The notes beneath the pieces were generated by a model. It was not told the DNA's origin and did not search any database. It saw only the letters and a list, made by a program, of their open reading frames with translations. Positions 7,854-14,403 of a stretch of 24,229 nucleotides of DNA are shown here, in pieces. The stretch comes from an uncultured Opitutia bacterium. Lineage in GTDB: Bacteria > Verrucomicrobiota > Verrucomicrobiia > Opitutales > UBA953. The stretch spans positions 1 through 24,229 of the forward strand of contig CALEEU010000197.1 of the NCBI GenBank assembly GCA_937875975.1, read 5' to 3'. The translations under genes were made by a program, and so were the position numbers. The first letter of the stretch is position 1, and each line of letters begins with the position of its first letter.

Positions 7854-8213
7854 ATGGACTCCGAAATCGTCATCAAGGCCGTCCTCGGTCTGGCCGTCTT
7901 CCTGTTCTTCAATTACGGCTCCGGCTTCCTCAAGAAGCTCATGGAGGAGGCCTCCGTCGAGCCGACGCCCCTGCCCCCGCCCGTGCCGCGGCGCGTTCGG
8001 CGTATTCGCAATGCGCCGCCGACCCTCGCGCCCGAGCCGGAACCTTCGGCCCCCGTCGCGGCTGTTCATCTTGACGATACTTCGCTCGTGGTCACGCGGC
8101 CGGCGCGCGCGCACGCGCGCTTGCAGTTTCGCGGCACGGCCGCCCTCCGCCAGGCGCTCGTCGCCCGCGAAGTGCTCGGCCTACCGCTGTCGCTACGTCC
8201 GCCGCGCTTCTGA
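7854..8213 (+). CDS. Small membrane-anchored protein following floA
   Basis: A 119-residue protein of unknown function. A probable membrane helix lies near the N-terminus (VIKAVLGLAVFLFFNYGSGF, about 6-25). A Pro-rich linker with PLPPPVPRRVRRIRN follows, then a C-terminal segment ALRQALVAREVLGLPLSLRP. As I recall, small proteins with a similar ending (roughly 'lReilG.P.alRp') accompany floA/nfeD loci in Planctomycetes-Verrucomicrobia genomes, but I cannot confirm this here. It starts 2 bp after the floA stop, so it is almost certainly translated from the same mRNA; AAGG about 9 nt upstream may help. Its TGA directly abuts the stop codon of the convergent permease gene. An alternating GC run lies inside it (8104-8120). 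Confidence 0.75.
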   Translation: MDSEIVIKAVLGLAVFLFFNYGSGFLKKLMEEASVEPTPLPPPVPRRVRRIRNAPPTLAPEPEPSAPVAAVHLDDTSLVVTRPARAHARLQFRGTAALRQALVAREVLGLPLSLRPPRF

Positions 8214-9038
8214 TCAGCGTCGCGGCGCGAAGATCCGGGCCGCCAGGTAGGGTAGCGCGCAACAGAGCACGATGCCGGCGCCCGATGGCACCGCCGTCGC
8301 ATGGTAGGAAAGATAGAGTCCGCTGACACCGCCGAGCAGCGCGCAGCCGGCGCCCCACGCCATCACCTGCGGCACGGTGCGGCCGAGCAGTACGCCCGTC
8401 GCGGCAGGGATGACGAACAGGGCGGTCGTGAGCAGCGCGCCGACGAGGCGGACGCAGGCGACGGCACCGAGTGCCACGAGCACGAGTAGGACGACGCGCA
8501 TGAGTGCCGGCCGCGCGCCGAGCAACGACGCGTATTCTTCGTCGAAGGAGGCGAGTTCAAGTTCCTTGTGCAAGGCCCGTAGCCCGAAGAGCACGATCGC
8601 CCCGGTCGTGCCGATGACGATCAAGTCGGCCTTGCCCACGGAGACCACGCTGCCGAAGAGCAGCCCGGCGAAATCGCGCCAGGAGTTGGCCTGTTGCATC
8701 AACGCGATGCCCGCGGCGAACATCACCGACAACATCACCCCGACCGCGCTGTCTTCGCTCGTACCTTTGCGCGAGGCCAGCCAGGCCGCGCCGGCCGCGG
8801 TCAGTAGGGCGGCGACGAGCGCGCCAAGATAAGGGGAGAGGCCGAGGAGCAGCGCGCCGACGACGCCAGGCAGGATTGAGTGCGTGAGCGCGGTGCTGAC
8901 AAAGGCCATGCGCCGGAGCACGACGTAGGCACCGAGGCAGGCACAGGTCGTACCGCTCAGCACGACGGCGAGGAGGGCGCGCGCGAAGAAAGGCTCCGCC
9001 AGTGGCTGCAACAAAAGGTCAAGCATGGCGGTGATCAT
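8214..9038 (-). CDS. Metal ABC transporter permease (ZnuB/MntB type)
   Basis: Integral membrane subunit of a zinc/manganese/iron-type ABC importer (ABC-3 family). The 274-residue protein is almost entirely hydrophobic, with about eight membrane segments. Typical features include the start LLLQPLAEPFFARALLAVVLSG and GAYVVLRRMAFVSTALTHSI, the latter resembling the conserved 'vlrrmalisdalsHa.lpG' loop. DEEYASLLGARPALMRVVLL matches the cytoplasmic coupling region ('d.e.A...G'). The ATG at 9038 overlaps the end of the ATPase gene by 20 bp; an in-frame ATG at 9026 (MLDLLLQP) is an alternative. It is the last gene of the three-gene operon. The substrate metal cannot be read from the permease. Confidence 0.92.
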   Translation of the reverse strand: MITAMLDLLLQPLAEPFFARALLAVVLSGTTCACLGAYVVLRRMAFVSTALTHSILPGVVGALLLGLSPYLGALVAALLTAAGAAWLASRKGTSEDSAVGVMLSVMFAAGIALMQQANSWRDFAGLLFGSVVSVGKADLIVIGTTGAIVLFGLRALHKELELASFDEEYASLLGARPALMRVVLLVLVALGAVACVRLVGALLTTALFVIPAATGVLLGRTVPQVMAWGAGCALLGGVSGLYLSYHATAVPSGAGIVLCCALPYLAARIFAPRR

Positions 9039-9804
9039 GCCCGGAGCAGGCGTGGCGGGTGGAGACGGTGCCGTCGCGCATCTCGAGGATACGGTCGAAG
9101 CGGCCGAGGTCAGCGGGGTCGTGGGTGGCCATCACGACGGTGAAGGCCGACCCTTCTTCGAAGAGGAAACGGTCGATGATCTCGCGGCTCGGTTGATCGA
9201 GGGCCGCGTAGGGCTCGTCGAGGAGGAGGATCTCGGCGCCTTGGACGACGGCGCGAGCGATGAGTGCGCGTTGTGATTGCCCGCCGGAGAGCGTGTGGAC
9301 CGGACGATCGGCGAGTTCGGTCAGGCCGAGGCGCGCTAGCGCTCGGTCGATGGCTTCATCGCCATGTCGGCATTCCTCGAACCATCCGTGATGGGCGTAG
9401 GTGCCCATCTGCACCAAGCGACGAAGCGGGAGCGGGAAGAGTTCGGTGAGGTGCGGCCGCTGGGCGAGGTAGGCGATGCGACTGCGGCCGAGGCGTGGAG
9501 ATTCTCCGGCGACCAACACTTCGCCTGAGCGAATCGGGGTGAGACCGGCGAGCACGCGGAGGAGGGTGGATTTGCCGGAGCCATTGGGGCCGATGAGCGC
9601 GGTCCGGCAGCCGCAGGGAATCTCGAAAGTCGCGTCATGGAAGGCGACCGGTCCGTCGAGGCGGGCGGCGGCGGTGAGTTGTTTGGCTGTTACGGCGATG
9701 CCCGGGCATCCGTGCTTTTCCTTCTGGGCATAGGGGAGGGAGGGCAGGACGGAGAAGACCACGTCGCCGAGATGGCGGGAGAGTGCGGCGATGACTCGGC
9801 TCAC
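9019..9804 (-). CDS. Metal ABC transporter ATP-binding protein (ZnuC/MntA type)
   Basis: ATPase subunit that powers the metal importer. The 261-residue protein has Walker A GPNGSGKST (72-80), signature LSGGQSQRALIARA, Walker B ILLLDEP and the H-loop in MATHDPADL. The start is GTG at 9804, overlapping the TGA of the binding-protein gene as GTGA, a translational-coupling arrangement. The N-terminus is about 36 residues longer than usual before the conserved core (TAKQLTAAARLDGPVAFHDA), and no better in-frame ATG is seen; a GTG at residue 15 is possible. The C-terminus is short and His-rich (HACSGHDHRHA), possibly binding metal. The neighbouring permease and binding protein fix the role. Confidence 0.93.
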   Translation of the reverse strand: MSRVIAALSRHLGDVVFSVLPSLPYAQKEKHGCPGIAVTAKQLTAAARLDGPVAFHDATFEIPCGCRTALIGPNGSGKSTLLRVLAGLTPIRSGEVLVAGESPRLGRSRIAYLAQRPHLTELFPLPLRRLVQMGTYAHHGWFEECRHGDEAIDRALARLGLTELADRPVHTLSGGQSQRALIARAVVQGAEILLLDEPYAALDQPSREIIDRFLFEEGSAFTVVMATHDPADLGRFDRILEMRDGTVSTRHACSGHDHRHA

Positions 9805-10688
9805 TTGTCGAGGAGGGCTTGGTGCAGCCGCTTGCCGTTGGTGAGCATCATCGAGGTCCAGGTGTCTCCGGGTTGCCCCAGGGGCTCGAGGTATTCGAAG
9901 GAGAGGGAGAGTGGGGGAGGGAGGCCGGCGTCCTCGGTCAGCCTCTGGGCGAAGGCAGTATTCTGGCCTTCGTCTGTGACGATGATGCGAATTTTCTGTT
10001 TTCGGATCAGGGCGAGCAGTTCGGAGAAATGACGGGCGGAGAGGTCGGCTGACTCCCCCGAGCCATTAGCGATAATCGTGCCGGCAACGGTTAAGCCGAA
10101 GTGTTTAGCGAAGTGGCCGAGGTTTGCGTGGTGGGAAATGAAGGCCCTTTTCCCCGGGGGGATTTCACGGAAGAGCTGGCTCAGCTCTTTGTCTACGGAG
10201 CTAATCTCTTTAAGATACTGTTCATAAGCGATTTGCATATCCAATCCCCCGCCGATTTTTTCCAGCCTTTCGGAGAGGATTTTCACCATTTTTTTGACTT
10301 CGATGGGGTCAGTCCAGGCGTGCGGGATATCGGCGCAATCGTGGCCGGCGTGGGCGGCGGCTTCGCTGTGGAGCCAAAGGATTGAATCGCTGCGCTGATT
10401 AGCCTTACCCCATGCGGCGAGCCAGGGTTCGAAATCCGGGCTCATCGCGACGATGAGGGTCGCACGGCGCAGATCTTTTGCGTGGCTGGGACTGAGCTGA
10501 AAGCCGTGCGCTTCGCTGCGGGTGGGAATGATAGTTTTAGACTCAAACCCTTTACCACCAATTACTTGAACCCAGTCATGAATCACCGTGAAACTGGAAA
10601 AGACAACAGGTTTTTCTTGCGCGATGGCCCGGCCGCCGAACCAAGGGGTCGCGGAGAAGATCAAGGCTACGAGGAGACGGATAAACAC
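9801..10688 (-). CDS. Metal ABC transporter substrate-binding protein (ZnuA family)
   Basis: Periplasmic cluster A-I metal-binding protein delivering zinc, manganese or iron to the permease. The 295-residue product has a signal peptide (LLVALIFSATPWFGG, predicted cut after RAIA-Q) and no lipobox cysteine. Candidate ligands in family order are H61 (SEAHGF), H123 (DIPHAWTDP), H186 (SHHANLGHFAKHFGL) and an acidic residue near E267 (EYLEPLG), where many homologues have Asp. A His-rich loop is short (AAHAGHDC, about 111-118), unlike the long loop of many zinc ZnuA proteins, so metal preference is open. The start is GTG at 10688: a TAG lies in frame 9 nt upstream, so no longer form is possible. GAGG (plus-strand 10699-10702) sits 10 nt upstream as a ribosome-binding site. 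Confidence 0.92.
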   Translation of the reverse strand: MFIRLLVALIFSATPWFGGRAIAQEKPVVFSSFTVIHDWVQVIGGKGFESKTIIPTRSEAHGFQLSPSHAKDLRRATLIVAMSPDFEPWLAAWGKANQRSDSILWLHSEAAAHAGHDCADIPHAWTDPIEVKKMVKILSERLEKIGGGLDMQIAYEQYLKEISSVDKELSQLFREIPPGKRAFISHHANLGHFAKHFGLTVAGTIIANGSGESADLSARHFSELLALIRKQKIRIIVTDEGQNTAFAQRLTEDAGLPPPLSLSFEYLEPLGQPGDTWTSMMLTNGKRLHQALLDK

Positions 10689-10719
10689 GAAAGCCTAGCC
10701 TCGTCGCCATCGGCTCCAG

Positions 10720-10736
10720 ATGCAAGAAGTTTGCAT
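10720..10736. promoter_or_regulatory. Perfect 17-bp palindrome, candidate metalloregulator operator
   Basis: ATGCAA-GAAGT-TTGCAT is a perfect 6-bp inverted repeat with a 5-bp spacer. It lies 32-48 bp upstream of the GTG start of the metal-transporter operon and 74-90 bp upstream of the divergent pilus-like operon. A second small inverted repeat, AACA-AA-TGTT (10739-10748), adjoins it. Size, symmetry and position fit a dimeric repressor site such as those of Zur, MntR or other Fur/DtxR-type regulators. It does not clearly match one textbook consensus, so the regulator is unknown. Confidence 0.5.
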
Positions 10737-10809
10737 TTAACAAATGTTCCAGAACAGCTGTTTTTTGCGTTTGCCTATGACCTTCTCTCCCAACAGATTT
10801 CCCCTCCCC

Positions 10810-11523
10810 ATGCCCCAAGCACGTGCTGTTTTTGCCAGCCTATTGGCTTTTTGCCTGTCCGTACCCCTTGTTTACGCTCAAGCGTCCAGGGACGCCTCTG
10901 CGGGTAAAAACCCGGTCTCCGTGCGTTCCATCCATTTCGACCCCGTTAAGATCGGCGGCCAGAAGAATGACTGGATTCGCATGCAGGTCGAACTTCAGGC
11001 CAATTTCAATCCCCAGACCAAGGTCGCCGCGGAAGAAAAAGCCGGCAAGCGGCCCGCCAACGAGCGGTGGGTCGACAAGGTCAAAGTGACCGTCACCGAA
11101 ATCTTCAAGCCCCTCGGAGCCAAGGAAGCGTCCGACTTTTCCTACTACCGCGCCTCGGCGACCGTGCTGACCCTGGAAGTCGGCTCCCCTCGCTCCGTCT
11201 ACTTCTATCTCCCCGGCGACATCGTGAAGCGCGATCGCCTCAAGATGCAGCCCGACTACTTCTATGTGCAAATCGAGGTCGGCGGCACCGAAGTACCCCT
11301 CTTCAATGAAGCCGGTCGTCTGAACCCGGACATGCAAGCCGCAGTTCATAAGCAGATTTCAACGAAGGTTCTTTTTGACGGCGCCCGTGAGCAGGCCGAT
11401 CGCGGCGTCAACGCCAACAATGGCATGCTTCGTCCGCAGTTCTTGGTCCCATACGCCATTTTCGATGCTTTGCCGCAGGGTTCGCCTTCCCCCGAATTCA
11501 TCCGGGAAGACGCCGCCCGCTAA
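10810..11523 (+). CDS. Amuc_1102 family pilus-like protein
   Basis: An exported protein of 237 residues that opens the pilus-like operon. A signal peptide is evident (ARAVFASLLAFCLSVPLVYA, predicted cut before QASRDA), which decides the ATG at 10810 over in-frame ATGs at 10744 and 10777. The mature part is beta-rich: VRSIHFDPVKIGGQKNDWIR, VKVTVTEIFKPLGAKEASDF, SVYFYLPGDIVKRDRLKMQP, DYFYVQIEVGGTEVPLF. This agrees with the immunoglobulin-like fold I recall for Akkermansia Amuc_1102. The assignment rests on gene order (1102-1101-1100-1099-1098) plus size and character; individually the sequence would be hard to name. It probably acts in the periplasm with the secretin complex. The upstream 121 bp is shared with the divergent metal-transporter operon. 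The next gene starts 24 bp downstream. Confidence 0.8.
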   Translation: MPQARAVFASLLAFCLSVPLVYAQASRDASAGKNPVSVRSIHFDPVKIGGQKNDWIRMQVELQANFNPQTKVAAEEKAGKRPANERWVDKVKVTVTEIFKPLGAKEASDFSYYRASATVLTLEVGSPRSVYFYLPGDIVKRDRLKMQPDYFYVQIEVGGTEVPLFNEAGRLNPDMQAAVHKQISTKVLFDGAREQADRGVNANNGMLRPQFLVPYAIFDALPQGSPSPEFIREDAAR

Positions 11524-11547
11524 TCCCCCTCTCCTCCCTGTTTCCGT

Positions 11548-13278
11548 ATGAGCCAGAAGAAGGCCACAATCGTCAACCTCGCCGCATCGAACGTCTCGGT
11601 GTCCCAGTTCTCCGTCGAAGCGGGAAGCCTGGTACTCGAGCAGTTCTTCGTTGAAGATATCGCCCCAGGTCTGACCGGCGACGACGAGTGGTTGAATGCG
11701 GCGGTCGCCGCCCTGGCTAGCTTGGTGAACGCCCATGAGCTCAAGGGACGCGTCACCGTTATCGCCCCCGCTTTCCTCCTCTTGCAGAAGCCGCTCAAGG
11801 TACCGCAGGTCGAGCGTGCCCGACAGGCTCAGATCGTCGCCTTCGAGGCCCAGAACGCCATCCCTTATCCGCTCAACGAAGTCATCTGGGATAGTCAGTT
11901 GATGGCCTCCGATGGCGTCGAAGCAGAAGTCCTCCTTTTCGCCCTGCGCACCGAGGTCGCGACCAAGATCGCGAACATGGTCACTTCGACCGGCCTTCGT
12001 CCGATGTCGATTCAGGCCGCCCCGCTGCTCGACAGCCAGGCCTTCCGTCTCGCCGGCGGTTCCGCGGCCGAGGAAGTCCTCATCATCAACGTCGGCGCCC
12101 GTTCCACCACGCTCAGTTTCGTGGGACCCAGCGGCGTCAACATCCAGTCGGCCACGAACATTGGCGGCAACCTCCTCACGCAGGGCGTTTCTGACAACAC
12201 CGGTCAGCCTTTCGCGGTTTCCGAAGCGATCAAGGTCGGCTATTTTTCCGGTGTCGTCCAGCTGGCCGAGTCCGACCCGCAGGTCGCCATCCTGCAGGCC
12301 AACTCGCAGACCTTCATCCGTCGCCTCGCCCAGGACATCAATCGCCGTCTCATCAACGTGCGCCGCGGAGCCAACGGACGTCAGCCCGCCCGCATCCTCG
12401 TCACCGGCCGCGGATCCCAGGTCCCTGGCCTTGCTGAGCAACTCTGTGAGACGCTGCGTCTCCCGGTTGAGGTCTTCGATCCTTCCTCCGTCATCACGCC
12501 CGGCGCCGGGATCAACCCGGAGCAGCTCGAGCGCGCCAAGCATCAAATCACCGAAGTGATCGGCGAAGCGGCCCGCTTGACCTTGCCGCAGCCTATCGGC
12601 GTCAACCTGATCCCGCGCGACATCGCCTCCCAGCAGGCTTTCGATGCGCGCAAGCCCCGCCTGGTCGTTGCCGCGCTGCTCGCCGCCATCGCTCCTTTCT
12701 GCGTCTGGCTCGCCTTCGCCTCCGCCGAGGGCTGGAACCTCGCCCAGGCCGAGATCATCCAGCTGCGCCAGGCCGAACTATCCGCCCGTCGCAGCACGAT
12801 CGAAGAATCCCGCAAGAAGGCCGACGAGATTGCCGCCAAGACCAAGGAGATCGAGCAGGTCGTCCTCAACCGTTCCAACTGGCCCGCCTTCCTCGGCGAC
12901 CTCCAGTCGCGCGTCGGCACGCTCAAGAACACTTGGATCGAAGAGATGCACGTGAAGTATGAGCCGCTCCCCACCCCGCCGCCCGTCGAAGGGCAGCCGG
13001 TGCCCGAGCCGGTCTTCGTGACCAAGGTCGTCATCTCCGTCCGGTTCCTCTTCTCCGAGGTTCCCTTTGATGTTAAGCAGTACCGCTCGCAGGCTGAAAA
13101 GGCCGCCATCGGCCGCCTGCTCGACATCATCCGCAAGTCGCCTTACGTCAGCGCTGTTCCGGAGAATGAAATCGTCGTCACCGACCAGACCATGAAGGCC
13201 GCCGACAATAAGACCGAAATCCGGATGACTCCCAAGGCCACCCTCACCCTCGTCATCCAAAAGGACAAGGCCCTCTAA
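11548..13278 (+). CDS. Amuc_1101 family PilM-like protein fused to a PilN-like module
   Basis: Inner-membrane platform protein of the pilus-like system, 576 residues. Residues 1-350 are PilM-like (actin fold): EIxFEAQNxIPYPLxE-type AFEAQNAIPYPLNEVIWD, LRTEVATKIANMVTSTGLRP, VLIINVGARSTTLSFVG, LVTGRGSQVPGLAEQL. At 351-356 comes GVNLIP, resembling the N-terminal INLLP motif by which PilN docks on PilM. Then follow a membrane helix (about 372-394, LVVAALLAAIAPFCVWLAFA), a coiled coil (about 400-440) and a periplasmic domain, i.e. the layout of PilN. So PilM and PilN appear fused in one chain. The actin-type acidic residues are replaced: N10 in VNLAAS and N181 in INVGA stand where PilM has Asp. 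ATG at 11548 follows a CCCCCTCTCCTCCCTG tract and no Shine-Dalgarno sequence. The next gene starts 3 bp after the stop. Confidence 0.88.
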   Translation: MSQKKATIVNLAASNVSVSQFSVEAGSLVLEQFFVEDIAPGLTGDDEWLNAAVAALASLVNAHELKGRVTVIAPAFLLLQKPLKVPQVERARQAQIVAFEAQNAIPYPLNEVIWDSQLMASDGVEAEVLLFALRTEVATKIANMVTSTGLRPMSIQAAPLLDSQAFRLAGGSAAEEVLIINVGARSTTLSFVGPSGVNIQSATNIGGNLLTQGVSDNTGQPFAVSEAIKVGYFSGVVQLAESDPQVAILQANSQTFIRRLAQDINRRLINVRRGANGRQPARILVTGRGSQVPGLAEQLCETLRLPVEVFDPSSVITPGAGINPEQLERAKHQITEVIGEAARLTLPQPIGVNLIPRDIASQQAFDARKPRLVVAALLAAIAPFCVWLAFASAEGWNLAQAEIIQLRQAELSARRSTIEESRKKADEIAAKTKEIEQVVLNRSNWPAFLGDLQSRVGTLKNTWIEEMHVKYEPLPTPPPVEGQPVPEPVFVTKVVISVRFLFSEVPFDVKQYRSQAEKAAIGRLLDIIRKSPYVSAVPENEIVVTDQTMKAADNKTEIRMTPKATLTLVIQKDKAL

Positions 13279-13281
13279 GCC

Positions 13282-14391
13282 ATGCAGAATTTCAAGAAAA
13301 ACCTCGGCTTCAACCTCGCGCTCGCCGCGATCGCCGCCCTGTTCCTCGTCGGTTGCGTCATGGCTTTCCTGGCCTACCGTGGCAGCAGCAGTTCCGCGCT
13401 TGCCCTCGACCGCGCCCGCAAGGCGCAGGTCGCTTTGCTTGACGGATACGCCTTCGTGCCTGGGGCCGAGCCCGTCTCGCTGAACGATAAGAATGTCGAA
13501 GCCGCGGCCGAAGACGTCAAGGCCCTCGAGGCCCATCTCGCCTCGCTGCGTGCGGTGGTAGCCGGTAACCCCGATTTCGCGATCAAGGGTAAGGCGTCCG
13601 CGAATTCCGCCGAACTGAGCGCGCTCTTGCGCGAGTCCGTCGACGGGTGGCGCAAGCTTGCGTCCGATCAGGGCATCAAGCTGATGCCGAACAATCCGAC
13701 CGCCTTCGGTTTTTACCGTTACATCTATAACCAAGGCACCTCGCCCAAGCGCGACTTCCAGAAGGTCGATCAACAGCGCCAGATCATCGATTTCATCTTC
13801 AAACAGCTTGCCGAATCCCGCCCACCAGGTTCTCCTCTGCTTATCGAGTCCATTGACCGCGAGCCGGTTGAAACATTCCTCCTTGTCCCCGAGGGCAAGC
13901 CCGGGGCCGGAACCTACGCCCCTGATGCGGATGCCACCAAGAACGAGGTCGATGAGTTCCTCCCTGATCGCACCTTTGATCGTCGCGGCCTCGTTGACTC
14001 CCTTTCCTTCCGTGTACGTTTCGTCGGATATACGCCGACCCTGCGTACTTTCGTGAATAAAATCCGTAACTCTGGACGCCCGGTCGCGATCACGACAATC
14101 GATGTCAGCTTGGCTTCCAAGGAAGTCGAGAAGTTGCTCTCCGTCGTTTCCGCTCCGTCCGTGCTGCCTGGCTTCGCTGCTCCGACCGCCGCCGCCCCCG
14201 CCGCGCTTGGAAACTTCTTCGCCGATGAAGTCGCGCCCCCTGCCGGTGGCGCCAAGCCTGCCGCCGCTCAGGTGGATCAGCGCGTGCTCGTCGTGCCACG
14301 TAAGCTTTCTTCCTTTGTCGTGCAAATCGACTACCTTTCCATCCCCGAGGAGAAGCCTGTGGCCAGCGCCGAAGGCGAACCCAAGAAATAA
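13282..14391 (+). CDS. Amuc_1100 family pilus-like protein (PilO-like)
   Basis: Bitopic membrane protein of 369 residues. A short cytoplasmic start is followed by a membrane helix (about 8-32, LGFNLALAAIAALFLVGCV), a periplasmic coiled coil (about 40-125) and alpha/beta domains, the layout of PilO. Segments such as NNPTAFGFYRY, IIDFIFKQLAES and LLIESIDREPVET match in order and spacing the Akkermansia Amuc_1100 stretch SSWLGFQVYS ... LVNKLAEC ... YRPQLPIET. An Ala/Pro-rich linker (about 292-335) precedes the last strand pair, also as in Amuc_1100. It is about 50 residues longer than the 317-residue Amuc_1100; part of the excess is an acidic insert around 200-235. Amuc_1100 is the outer-surface protein reported to signal through TLR2; nothing here shows this homologue does so. 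It starts 3 bp after the PilM-like gene. Confidence 0.88.
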   Translation: MQNFKKNLGFNLALAAIAALFLVGCVMAFLAYRGSSSSALALDRARKAQVALLDGYAFVPGAEPVSLNDKNVEAAAEDVKALEAHLASLRAVVAGNPDFAIKGKASANSAELSALLRESVDGWRKLASDQGIKLMPNNPTAFGFYRYIYNQGTSPKRDFQKVDQQRQIIDFIFKQLAESRPPGSPLLIESIDREPVETFLLVPEGKPGAGTYAPDADATKNEVDEFLPDRTFDRRGLVDSLSFRVRFVGYTPTLRTFVNKIRNSGRPVAITTIDVSLASKEVEKLLSVVSAPSVLPGFAAPTAAAPAALGNFFADEVAPPAGGAKPAAAQVDQRVLVVPRKLSSFVVQIDYLSIPEEKPVASAEGEPKK

Positions 14392-14403
14392 AGCATCCCG
14401 GTC

